Origin: CAIWHR01 sp963836265
Lineage (GTDB): Bacteria; Pseudomonadota; Gammaproteobacteria; Burkholderiales; Casimicrobiaceae
NCBI GenBank assembly: GCA_963836265.1
Contig: CAWIIO010000006.1
Coordinates: forward strand, 620,001-684,000
Reading direction: 5' to 3'
Length of the DNA stretch: 64,000 bases
Below the pieces are notes generated by a model. That model was not told the origin of the DNA and made no database searches. It saw nothing but the letters and a program-made list of their open reading frames with translations. Numbering within the stretch: the stretch's first letter is position 1; every line of letters begins with the position of its first letter. Shown in pieces: positions 36,483 to 44,980 of the stretch. The position numbers and the translations under genes are program-made.

Positions 36483-38003
36483 ATGAATCTCGATCGTAAC
36501 CGGGGCCTCGTTCGTGCCTTGTTTCTTCTGAGCATGGGCCTTGTTGTCGTTTCGCAGGCGGCCATGGCCGCGAAACTGCGCGGCACTATGTCGCCTTTTC
36601 TGCGCCTTGCATCGCAGGAGTCTCTCGCGAATGTCCAGGCGGGCGCCGCAGGCCCGCAGTATGGCCTCTTCAGCTGCCAGGTTGGACTTAGCACGGGCGC
36701 CTGCTACGACCCGTACCAGATGCGAACTGCCTACCAGATCGACTCGTTGATCAACGCAGGGTTCGACGGTACCGGGCAGACGATCATCATCGTCGACGCG
36801 TTCCAGAATCCGAACCTGGTCGCTCAGATGAATACCTTCGACGCATTCTACGGTCTGCCGGCTGTGCAGCTGACCCAGATCGCGCCCCAGGGACTGACGC
36901 CATTCGATCCCAACGACGGCAACATGGTCGGCTGGGCTGAGGAGATCAGCCTTGACGTCGAATGGGCGCACGCCATCGCCCCCGGAGCGAAGATCCTCCT
37001 CGTTCTGGCCACGGACAACTCCGACGAGGCCCTCGCGAACGCGCTCAAGTACGCGGTCGACAACAACCTGGGCGACGTAGTCTCGATGAGTTTCGGCGAG
37101 AATGAAAGTTGCCTCGACTCGGCCACCCAGTCTGCATGGCACAACGTCTTTGCGGCGGCCACGATGAAGAACATCACGCTGTTCGCCTCCTCCGCCGACC
37201 AGGGTGCCGCACTGTCTACCTGCGACGGCAGCTCGTGGGTGAAAGCGGTTTCGTCGCCAGCCAGCGATCCGCTGGTGACAGGCGTAGGCGGCACCGAGCT
37301 GCACGCGGCGGATTACTGCCTCACCTCGCTCGGCTGCGATCCCGCCGCGAATCCGGCGCCCGGCACCTACCAGTCGGAGATTGTCTGGAACGAAGGACTT
37401 CCCTACGGTGACTATGGGAGTGTCTTCGGGTACGGTACGCTCGCCACCGGCGGCGGCTACAGCGTCGTATTCGATGAACCGCCCTACCAGCAGGGCACGA
37501 TCCACGGCGGCAAGCAACGCGCCGTACCCGACGTCGGGTATAACGCGGCCGTGCTGCATGGGGTGTTAACCCGTCTCGACATTCCCGGCATTCCCGCAGG
37601 GTGGTACCGCTTCGGCGGGACCAGCGCCGGTGCCCCGCAGTGGGCCGCGATCACCGCGATCGCGAACCAGAGGGCCGCAGGGCGGCTCGGGTTCCTTAAC
37701 TCGGCCATCTACCAGATCGGCAGGGTGAAAAAGGCGAATTCCGCCTCGTTCCACGACATTACCGACGGCACCAACTCGGCGGGCGAGTTGGACGCGCTGA
37801 ACAACCCAGTGGACATCATCGGCTACAACGCGGGATCGGGCTGGGACGCGACGACGGGCGCCGGCACGCCGTTCAGCAGCGCGAGCCTCGTTGACAGCCT
37901 CATCAGGTATGTCTCGCCTGGCGACGGCGTGGCCGTGCTCGCGAATACGAAGCCGAAGCCGCATCCGAAGCCGATCATCCCGGGCAGCATGGACCCGCAC
38001 TAG
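36483..38003 (+). CDS. Secreted S53 family (sedolisin) peptidase
   Basis: A 506-residue acid-type serine peptidase. A signal peptide covers about 1-29 (ALFLLSMGLVVVSQAAMA). The catalytic Glu-Asp pair lies in GWAEEISLDVEWAHAIAPG (about 150-168) and the Ser in FGGTSAGAPQW (about 380). The calcium-binding end is recognisable as DITDGTN (about 425) and GWDATTGAGTP (about 453). The usual long activation propeptide is missing; only about 60 residues precede the catalytic core. AGGGAGG lies upstream of the ATG. It stands alone with its own terminator. Confidence 0.92.
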   Translation: MNLDRNRGLVRALFLLSMGLVVVSQAAMAAKLRGTMSPFLRLASQESLANVQAGAAGPQYGLFSCQVGLSTGACYDPYQMRTAYQIDSLINAGFDGTGQTIIIVDAFQNPNLVAQMNTFDAFYGLPAVQLTQIAPQGLTPFDPNDGNMVGWAEEISLDVEWAHAIAPGAKILLVLATDNSDEALANALKYAVDNNLGDVVSMSFGENESCLDSATQSAWHNVFAAATMKNITLFASSADQGAALSTCDGSSWVKAVSSPASDPLVTGVGGTELHAADYCLTSLGCDPAANPAPGTYQSEIVWNEGLPYGDYGSVFGYGTLATGGGYSVVFDEPPYQQGTIHGGKQRAVPDVGYNAAVLHGVLTRLDIPGIPAGWYRFGGTSAGAPQWAAITAIANQRAAGRLGFLNSAIYQIGRVKKANSASFHDITDGTNSAGELDALNNPVDIIGYNAGSGWDATTGAGTPFSSASLVDSLIRYVSPGDGVAVLANTKPKPHPKPIIPGSMDPH

Positions 38004-38024
38004 TATCAGCGGATGCATGACGAC

Positions 38025-38050
38025 GGGGCCCCTCGCGGGCCCCGTTTTTT
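38025..38050 (+). terminator. Rho-independent terminator of the S53 peptidase gene
   Basis: GGGGCCC (38025-38031), a 5-nt loop, GGGCCCC (38037-38043), then G and six T. A textbook hairpin with U-tract 22 bp after the stop codon. Confidence 0.92.
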
Positions 38051-38504
38051 ATGGGATCGACCGCGCACCGCAATGTTTGGCACACTGAACGCGCCGTCTC
38101 GTGATCGGACGATCGCTAGCCTGCGTCCCACTGCAAACAACCTGAATTCACGCTGGGGAGGCGGCGCGTGCTTACGGGCCACCTGAAGCCTCGACCTCAA
38201 GAGTGGTACCCAGGCGTCGTACAAGGCCGAGGCAAGGTCACCCTCTACCCCGCAGGGTGCTTGTGGATGCGCCTTTCAAGGGTGGTGACCAAAATCAAAG
38301 GGGGGTGCCTTGTGCCCCGCCTTTGTGCCCTGTGCGTCGTTCGTCGTTAGGGTGTGCAAGCGATCATTGCGAGAGCGCGATGCACCGGCGCGTGCTGGGG
38401 CTTCCAGAGAAGCGCACGGGCCTGGGCACCGGAAAGTGTATTGTCAGTAGCGCTGCGGGTCGCTACGTTCGTTTTTGCGTACCACCTGTAGAAGGAGAGC
38501 CGGC
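38051..38504. other. Intergenic stretch, no gene seen
   Basis: No convincing coding frame. It lies between the S53 terminator and the lipoprotein gene; the promoter of the latter should be here. I see no clear motif of the repeat family. Confidence 0.4.
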
Positions 38505-38756
38505 GTGTATCCGCGCAAGCTGCAGCAGGTCGAGCACATGACTGATGCATGCACAGCGTTTGCCGCAGTGGCGCTCCTGATTGTCGGACTGGCTGGGTGT
38601 GCCTCGGAGCTCACGCCGAGGCCGAACCGTCCCCCACCGGAGGCTGCGCCGTACGTGGGCGTGTTCACCGGGGAGTTCGTGGACGGGGAGCCACTGTATT
38701 GCTTCCCGAATATTGAGGTTGTGGGTTCGCGGAGCAGCATCGAGCCGGGCACGTGA
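38505..38756 (+). CDS. Small lipoprotein
   Basis: An 83-residue protein starting at GTG 38505, with AGGAG 7 nt upstream. A hydrophobic stretch leads to a lipobox, VALLIVGLAGCASE, with the lipidated Cys near residue 32. The mature part is proline-rich and then YVGVFTGEFVDGEPLYCFP. An internal ATG at 38538 gives a more typical short signal. No family recognised. Export and lipid anchoring are inferred from the lipobox. Confidence 0.65.
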   Translation: MYPRKLQQVEHMTDACTAFAAVALLIVGLAGCASELTPRPNRPPPEAAPYVGVFTGEFVDGEPLYCFPNIEVVGSRSSIEPGT

Positions 38757-39097
38757 GCTGGACGGCAGCGCTGGACACGACAACTGACCAATTAGTTTCA
38801 GAGCTCGCGTGTCGCACCGGGAGCGCGGAGATGGTCATATGCGGGAGGGTCGAAAGACATCTCGCCTTCCGCCAAACCCTTTGGCCCGTGCGGCGCTCGC
38901 CGTTAGGCGGCTCATGACCCGTTGCTGCCTTTCCCGCTGTGGCATGACCGAGTCTTTGCAGAACTTGACGAACACAACCCGCCCCCCGCGTCCCTCGATG
39001 CCCCAGGTGGATAGAACAACCGTCCTTCCATCGCAGGCCAATTCTTCGAGTCGGGCTGGGGGCGGGCACAATATAACTCTGCGCACCGTGCCGATTG
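38757..39097. other. Intergenic stretch, no supported gene
   Basis: No frame here has a start signal or recognisable domain. A minus-strand frame of 83 codons (38835-39086) is open but unlike any family I know. Confidence 0.4.
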
Positions 39098-40147
39098 TTA
39101 TTTCAGCGCAGCGCCGGGGTGCAAGCCCATTATCTCAAGCGAGGCGCGCCCGAGGGGGCCGTATGGGTTCGCAAACGTTTCCGCGAACTCGAAGTGGTTG
39201 TACCCCGGCGCGACGATGAGCGTCACGTTTTTGCCCGCTGCTGTTAGCGCCGCGGCGAAATCGTCGCTCTGCCGTTGGAACTCGGGAGTTTCCTTGGTTC
39301 CGTGGCCGAGCACGACGGGGAAGTGAATATTGTTGATATGTTGAATCGGGCTAAGCTCGTTGATCGTCTCGTCTGTAAAATTCACGTAGAGGTTGCGCGC
39401 CGAAAGCGACACGGGGTACAAGTCGTACATGCCGCTGGCGCAGACTGCCCCCTTAATGAAATTCGCGGGCAGACCCCTCGCCGCCCAATCCGTTGTGATC
39501 ACTACGCCGCAAAGATGACCACCGGACGAGTGGCCTGAGACGTAGATCCCATTGGGATCGATCCCGAGCGCCTTCGCATGCTGGTACACCCAGGCGACAC
39601 CTGCGCGGACTTGTTCCGCCATCGTGATGAGGTTCCCGCCTGTTTGGATAACGTTGATGAAGTCGAGAACGACAAGGTTTGCTCCCGCTTCGACGAAGTT
39701 CTCTGCAAAATACCCATAGCTAGACGCCGAGCCCGCTCGCCACGCTCCGCCATGGATGAAAATCATGGTGGGCGCTTTTTTTGCCTGTCCTGGCGGGCCT
39801 ATTACAGATCGATACAGATCGAGGCCCTCATTCGGATCCGGGCCGTACGCGTATCGTTCCGGCGCGCCGAAGCTAGCGATGAAGTTAGCGGTCAGCCAGG
39901 TGTCGCGCGACCCTGTAGCAGGAGGATCCTGCTGCCAGCACACCTGATCGTACACCGAATCCATTTGTGGCTTCGTATACTGAACCCCCTCGGGAGTCGT
40001 ATATACGATCGGGTCGCCGTCTGGATCAGGTAACTTCCATGCGGGCCATGGGCAGTAAGTCGGTGACGCAGGCGGCGTGAACGCCCAACCCTGCGTAGCT
40101 ATCGATGCAAATACGGCGAGAAGTGCCAATCGAAAGATGCTTCGCAT
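39098..40147 (-). CDS. Secreted alpha/beta hydrolase (BD-FAE/esterase type)
   Basis: A 349-residue esterase with signal peptide (LALLAVFASIATQGWAF). The oxyanion motif is FIHGGAWRAGS (about 140), the nucleophile is in YVSGHSSGGHLCG (about 215) and the catalytic His in PGYNHFEF near 325. An N-terminal segment with PWPAWKLPDPDGDPIVYTTP precedes the domain. The start at 40147 has GGAGG 6 nt upstream. It probably releases short acyl or feruloyl-type groups outside the cytoplasm. It is alone, with 1.3 kb of non-coding DNA upstream. Confidence 0.9.
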   Translation of the reverse strand: MRSIFRLALLAVFASIATQGWAFTPPASPTYCPWPAWKLPDPDGDPIVYTTPEGVQYTKPQMDSVYDQVCWQQDPPATGSRDTWLTANFIASFGAPERYAYGPDPNEGLDLYRSVIGPPGQAKKAPTMIFIHGGAWRAGSASSYGYFAENFVEAGANLVVLDFINVIQTGGNLITMAEQVRAGVAWVYQHAKALGIDPNGIYVSGHSSGGHLCGVVITTDWAARGLPANFIKGAVCASGMYDLYPVSLSARNLYVNFTDETINELSPIQHINNIHFPVVLGHGTKETPEFQRQSDDFAAALTAAGKNVTLIVAPGYNHFEFAETFANPYGPLGRASLEIMGLHPGAALK

Positions 40148-41484
40148 ACGTTCCTCCGTTCTTGAGGGGATGGCCACGAGAACTGACATTACGGCCGTCC
40201 GTTCTCTTGCGTTTTCATCATGTTCTCTTTAGCTCCAGATAATGGTCTGATTTACAAATGACTGCGCGCCGCGTGCTGAAGACAGCGCGCGGGTTGGAGC
40301 ATTGGGTCAGAGGGTGGAGGAGTGCGGCGCAGAAGAGAACTCGCCGCAGGCACGCCCAGGGGCGCAACACGCCACTAGCGGGGGGCGGGAAAAGAACCGC
40401 AACGCACCGGCCCTAGCGCGACCCTACACCTAGTGCTTGCGAAGTCAAGAGACAGTGCGGCAACCCTTTAATACTGCTGTCGTGGTGAAATCCATCCCCC
40501 GCATCAGCGGTGATTAGTCTGGCGGCTCCAGTCCACGAAACGCTTGTCGTCGGGCTCGTGCTTCAGCGCCTGGACCAGCGGATGGCGCTCGGTCGCGCGT
40601 GTGACGACCGCTTCCGGACAAATCGGCTGGCGAGGCCGAAGGTCTGCAAGTGCGGACTGAGACACTCGATTTGAAGGACGTTCTGCCTCGGTCCGGCGTC
40701 TTGCTTTCAAAGCACTTGGCCGAAGTTCGGAGAACTCAGTACGCCGGCGAAGGACTCAGTTGCCGTTGGCCTCGTCGGATAACAAAGCGAGCCGAGTTTC
40801 ACTCACCGACCGCGTTCGCCCACTGCTGCCAGTCGTGTAGCGGCAAAGCGGACGTTCGTGAATTTCGGTTCACGGCCATCAGTTGTCGTTGGCCGACGCC
40901 GACTTGCCGACCGCTTCAGACGGGCTGCGGCCGGTCAGGATCGCACCCTGAATGACCGTGGCCGCGGTAACCTGCCGTTCGCAGGTCGTCCGAACGAATG
41001 ACCGCTGTACCTTGGAACCTGCCGGGACGTTCGCGATCAGATTGGCAACTTGGGCCGCCTCCGCTTGGGAGGGCCGGCCAGCGACAGCTTCCGCGGGTCG
41101 CCAACTGGTGGTCCCGACCCAGAGTTGACGTTCGGGTTGACGCCACCAATGGCGGCAACACCGCGTGTTCGGTCGGCGGCGGCCGCGTGTTCAGTTCACG
41201 GTCTCGGGCACATTGCAGTCGTCCAGACGCGATGGACCTCTCGGACTCATTGGCCGGTCTTGAGTGCACTGCTGACGTTGCCAGCGGACCCGCTGGCTGA
41301 GATCTCCGAACGTCTGCTGGCCGAGGCGGCGAACTGGACCTCCCGACCCGTTCCAGTCCGTCGAGCATCCGGGAAGCTGTCATTTAGTTGGCATCATCGC
41401 TTGGTCCCGACCACGACGCCGTAGCCGAGATGTCCGCTCAAGAACGCACGCTCCGATTTTAGGATGTTCCACACACCCTGCATG
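40148..41484. other. 1.3-kb gene-free stretch rich in degenerate repeat motifs
   Basis: No gene with family features. Motif examples are GCGGACGTTC (40848-40857), TGACCGCTGT (40998-41007), GGACGTTCGC near 41025 and variants near 41185. Their density gives the stretch a quasi-repetitive look. A 68-codon minus frame at 40504-40710 ends with a protein-like tail (HPLVQALKHEPDDKRFVDW) and may be a gene fragment. No transcription signal is evident. Confidence 0.55.
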
Positions 41485-42975
41485 TCATGGCGTTTGGGAC
41501 TGCCTTGCGAACAGTAGATAGTAAGGTTTTTGGTAAACACCGCCCCCCGCTTTGCTGTCCTTGACACTGTAGTAGCCAAAGCCCGAAAACCAATTTCCCC
41601 GCATCCCAGAACGGCGGACGGTGATATAGTCGCCCCAGCGCTTCAGCGCGGCGTCGCTCCCATTCTGAAACCACACCACGAAATCGCCGATAATTCCAAA
41701 AGCGGCGTCGGCAAAGTCACTCGGGCCGCCAAAGGCGACGCCCACCGCAACGTCTCCGTTAGCATTGATGGCCAGATCGGGAAATGCAAACGCGTAATCG
41801 GGATTCCAAATCTGCATCTCAGCAGTCTCTGTCCAATCGGACATCCGCACTGTCGCTACTCGAACGTGAGGGTTCTTGTATTCAAAGGCGGAAGGGGTCG
41901 CCTTGCCGCGTGAGGCTGTCCAGCCCAGCCAAAGCTCATCCCTTCGACGCACGAAAGCGTAGATGCCAGCATCTCCACCCGTGGAGAGCCAGTCGGTGCC
42001 GTCCGGGCATGTTGATTTGTAATCACCGGTATTGGGCCACGTGGCGGTCTTCACATCGTGGGTGGTGAATGATGCAGAATTATCAGGCCAGTCATAGATT
42101 CGGAGTGTCGAGGAATCTACGTGACCGGCCCACATCCCGCTATCCCCCGCCTGCTCACAGAAATTTGTGTAGCGAAGGCTGTCTTGAGGGATGTTCGTTT
42201 TGTCAATGAAAAGAAGTCCGGTATATTCCGCTGCGACCGAGCCTGCCGCCAAATCCTTGAGCGAGAAACGCATAAAAATGCGTCCTTGAGCTTCGGTTCC
42301 CGTCGTCACATAGAGAAACGTGTCGGTCGCCGCGATATCCGGAAAGTCGAAACCGACTCCCGGCAAACCGAAATCACTCGATAACCAATCATAGACCTGC
42401 CAAACCCCTTTGACCTTGGTTTGGAGGTCGCTTAGCTTCGCAAACGCGATCCGGAATGCCCCGTCTTTGCTCTTTGGGTCATCGCCATACTGCAAGTACC
42501 AGACGAAACACTGAATGCCAGGTACGAAAAGCATCACCTGATCGCCCTGCTCACCTCCGGCGAATTTATTGTCGATGACACCCGTATTGGCAAGAATCTT
42601 AAAGTTCTTCCCACGGTCCTTCGAGTATCGGATGTAATCATTTCCGGTCTGAAGAACGACTCCAGGCTCCGAATCATCACCGCTAGGATCAGGGGGGATA
42701 TGATTGATGATATTGGTGTCCTTCGGAATGTCCTCTGGCGTGTAGGTCACGAAAACGACCGGATCTTCTCCACGATCCGGGCCTTTGCGGTTTCGCGCCG
42801 ATGTACCAGGGCTTAGTTTTCCCTCGCGCTTAACCTTCGGCGGGCGCACTCGTATGGGGATGCGCTCCTGTTCATCACGACGACGCTTAATCTTCACGCC
42901 GGGAGGTGTGCCCTTTATCAGCTTGGCTTGTTTCTCCGGTGTTCTTTGGATTTTGAAACGGCCGGCGTTCTTCAT
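41485..42975 (-). CDS. Asp-box (BNR) containing protein of unknown family
   Basis: A 496-residue protein. The first 70 residues are highly basic and low-complexity (IKRRRDEQERIPIRVRPPK). The rest looks like a beta-propeller with an Asp box, YIRYSKDRGKNFKI (about 111-124), and further WYLQYGDDPKSKDG and FAFPDLAINANGDVAVGVAF blades. No signal peptide is seen, although Asp-box propellers are often extracellular. GGAG lies 7 nt before the ATG. Base composition is visibly less GC-rich than neighbours, suggesting transfer. I do not recognise the family; glycan or protein binding is only a guess from the fold. Confidence 0.75.
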   Translation of the reverse strand: MKNAGRFKIQRTPEKQAKLIKGTPPGVKIKRRRDEQERIPIRVRPPKVKREGKLSPGTSARNRKGPDRGEDPVVFVTYTPEDIPKDTNIINHIPPDPSGDDSEPGVVLQTGNDYIRYSKDRGKNFKILANTGVIDNKFAGGEQGDQVMLFVPGIQCFVWYLQYGDDPKSKDGAFRIAFAKLSDLQTKVKGVWQVYDWLSSDFGLPGVGFDFPDIAATDTFLYVTTGTEAQGRIFMRFSLKDLAAGSVAAEYTGLLFIDKTNIPQDSLRYTNFCEQAGDSGMWAGHVDSSTLRIYDWPDNSASFTTHDVKTATWPNTGDYKSTCPDGTDWLSTGGDAGIYAFVRRRDELWLGWTASRGKATPSAFEYKNPHVRVATVRMSDWTETAEMQIWNPDYAFAFPDLAINANGDVAVGVAFGGPSDFADAAFGIIGDFVVWFQNGSDAALKRWGDYITVRRSGMRGNWFSGFGYYSVKDSKAGGGVYQKPYYLLFARQSQTP

Positions 42976-43154
42976 TCGTGTTCTCCATTGTCCTTGGTTG
43001 GCTGTTTCTTGATAGATGTTGGTAGCCCTAACGACAGACTCTTATCCACCGTGCTGGCGCACGGGGGCCCAAATATCAAATACTATTGTCTGAAGTTGAT
43101 GCTAATGAACCGCCCCGGATTTGCCGGAGGCTCCATTCCTTGAGAGGATGGAGC

Positions 43155-43478
43155 ATGAGCAGACCTACGAAGTTTTCACCTGAAGTGCGGGAGCGGGCGA
43201 TCCGAATGGTTGGGGAGAGCATCGGCGAGCGCGGTTCGCAGTGGGCAGCGATCCGGTCGGTCTCGGAGAAGTTGGGTTGCACGGCGGAGACGTTGCGGCG
43301 ATGGGTGCGGCAGGCCGAAGTCGACCAGGGCAAGCGGGTCGGTGTCACGACATCGGATGGCGAACGGGTTAAGCACCTTGAGCGCGAGAATCGCGAGCTA
43401 CGGCGGGCGAACGAGATTCTGAAGTTGGCCAGCGCGTTTTTCGCCCAGGCGGAGCTCGACCGCCGCACCAAGTCCTGA
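43155..43478 (+). CDS. IS3-family OrfA (transposase N-terminal part)
   Basis: A 107-residue helix-turn-helix protein (EVRERAIRMVGE, SEKLGCTAETLRRWVRQAEV) ending in a leucine-zipper-like stretch (HLERENRELRRANEILKLAS). The stop codon overlaps the OrfB start as TGATG. OrfB lies in the -1 frame, so the active OrfAB protein is expected from -1 frameshifting; the T5 run GTTTTTC near 43438 is a candidate slip site. Confidence 0.93.
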   Translation: MSRPTKFSPEVRERAIRMVGESIGERGSQWAAIRSVSEKLGCTAETLRRWVRQAEVDQGKRVGVTTSDGERVKHLERENRELRRANEILKLASAFFAQAELDRRTKS

Positions 43479-44377
43479 TGGACTTCATCGACCAGCACCG
43501 CGACCGCTTCGGGATCGAGCCGATCTGCAAGGTCTTGCCGATCGCCCCGTCGACGTATTTTGCGCATGCTGCCCGTCGCCTCAATCCGGATCTGCGCAGT
43601 GACCGCGCCAAACGGGATGCTGTGCTGATTCCCGAGGTGCAGCGCGTGCACCGGGAGAACTTCGAGGTCTATGGAGTTCGCAAGGTCTGGCGCCAAATGC
43701 GGCGCGAAGGCTTCGACATTGCGCGTTGCACCGTGCAGCGGCTGATGAAGCATCTCGACCTTAAGGGCGTCGTGCGCGGCAAGGTGGTGCGTACCACTAT
43801 TGCCAATCCGGCGACGCCTTGCCCGCTGGACCACGTCAACCGGCAGTTTAAGGCCACCCGGCCGAACGAATTGTGGGTGTCCGATTTCACCTACGTGTCG
43901 ACGTGGCAGGGCTTCGTATACGTGGCCTTCGTCATCGATGTGTACGCTCGTCGCATCGTCGGCTGGCGCGCATCTTCGACTCCTCACACGGACTTCGTGC
44001 TGGACGCGCTGGAGCAAGCCTTGTACGAACGGCGTCCGCGAACGGGAAGCCGCTTGGTAGCGCACTCGGACCGCGGCAGTCAATACACGAGTATTCGCTA
44101 CACCGAGCGGCTGGCCGAAGCCGGGATCGAGCCCTCGGTGGGCAGCGTGGGCGATTCCTACGATAACGCGCTGGCCGAAACGATCAACGGGCTCTACAAG
44201 GCGGAGATCATCCATCGCCGGCGTTGGCCCAACCTGGCGGCGGTGGAATTGGCCACACTCGAGTGGGTAAACTGGTTCAATCATCATCGGCTTCTGGAAC
44301 CGATCGGCAACATTCCGCCGGCCGAGGCTGAGGCACACTACTACAAGCAACCTTCCGGGTTACCCATGGCGGCGTAA
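43478..44377 (+). CDS. IS3-family OrfB (transposase catalytic part)
   Basis: A 299-residue rve-type integrase domain. The DDE triad is readable: Asp in ELWVSDFTYVST, Asp in VAHSDRGSQYTS and Glu in NALAETINGLYKAE. The HTH_21-like HRENFEVYGVRKVWRQM precedes it. In vivo it is likely the C-terminal half of a frameshifted OrfAB fusion. The frame is intact. Confidence 0.95.
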   Translation: MDFIDQHRDRFGIEPICKVLPIAPSTYFAHAARRLNPDLRSDRAKRDAVLIPEVQRVHRENFEVYGVRKVWRQMRREGFDIARCTVQRLMKHLDLKGVVRGKVVRTTIANPATPCPLDHVNRQFKATRPNELWVSDFTYVSTWQGFVYVAFVIDVYARRIVGWRASSTPHTDFVLDALEQALYERRPRTGSRLVAHSDRGSQYTSIRYTERLAEAGIEPSVGSVGDSYDNALAETINGLYKAEIIHRRRWPNLAAVELATLEWVNWFNHHRLLEPIGNIPPAEAEAHYYKQPSGLPMAA

Positions 44378-44416
44378 CTCACATGACGGAGCCTCCGCGA
44401 TTCCCGGGACGGTTCA

Positions 44417-44980
44417 TAACAACAAACACCCTACCTCATGGCTGCCAGAACGGCCTTATTTGGTTTGGCTACCCGGCCGCTTGACGCAAAGCATGGAACT
44501 ATCGTGGCTAGCATTCCAGCGGAATATTCACAGGTGGCCAGACGTACGCCAATGTCCGGAATTGAGCGTCGCCAGGGAGCGGCTGCTCATGGCCGGACTC
44601 GGGCATCCAAGCGATGTGACCGAGCGACCGCTGACTAGCGTGCTACAGCCATCCACGCGTGAAGGGCCGCTGCGATCATCGAGCCGCCGTTCCTCGCCGC
44701 AGATCGTTCGGCGGTGGACGACCCCGAGTTGACGTTCAGCGTGATTCACGGCGGCCGTTGAAAGGCATGGAACCGGCCGTTCACCTGACCGCGCGTTTTG
44801 CCCGAACGCGGCCATCGCTCAGGCGTTGGCCGGCCCCATCGGGGACCGATTGTCTGCCGGGACCGGCCGGGCCTTGCCACGGCCTCGACCCGGGACCAGA
44901 ATCCGAGCCGTTTCGCCGCTGGGGCCGCACGGGCCTGACGCCAAGGCGCGCGCGTTCCACTTCAACCAAGGGGAGGAACC
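44417..44980. other. Non-coding stretch rich in repeat motifs
   Basis: Motif copies are GCGGCCGTTG (44751-44760) and CCGGCCGTTC (44773-44782), with looser relatives from 44470 onward. No gene is supported. The promoter of the fibre-like gene should lie near the end; AAGGGGAGG precedes that start codon. Confidence 0.5.

Larger units (their letters stand above)
43106..44416 (+). mobile_element. IS3-family insertion sequence with TAA target duplication
   Basis: The ends begin TGAACCGCCCCGG (43106) and, on the other strand, TGAACCGTCCCGG (from 44416), and both continue to GGAGGCTCC. TAA flanks the element on both sides (43103-43105 and 44417-44419), a 3-bp duplication typical of IS3 elements. 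Two overlapping frames, orfA and orfB, fill it. All parts look intact. Confidence 0.95.

Noticed and set aside
38835..39086. An 83-codon minus-strand frame
   Set aside because: Looks mildly protein-like but lacks a ribosome site and any recognisable family.
40504..40710. A 68-codon minus-strand frame with a protein-like tail
   Set aside because: Possibly a gene fragment (HPLVQALKHEPDDKRFVDW), but too short and without start signals to list as a gene.
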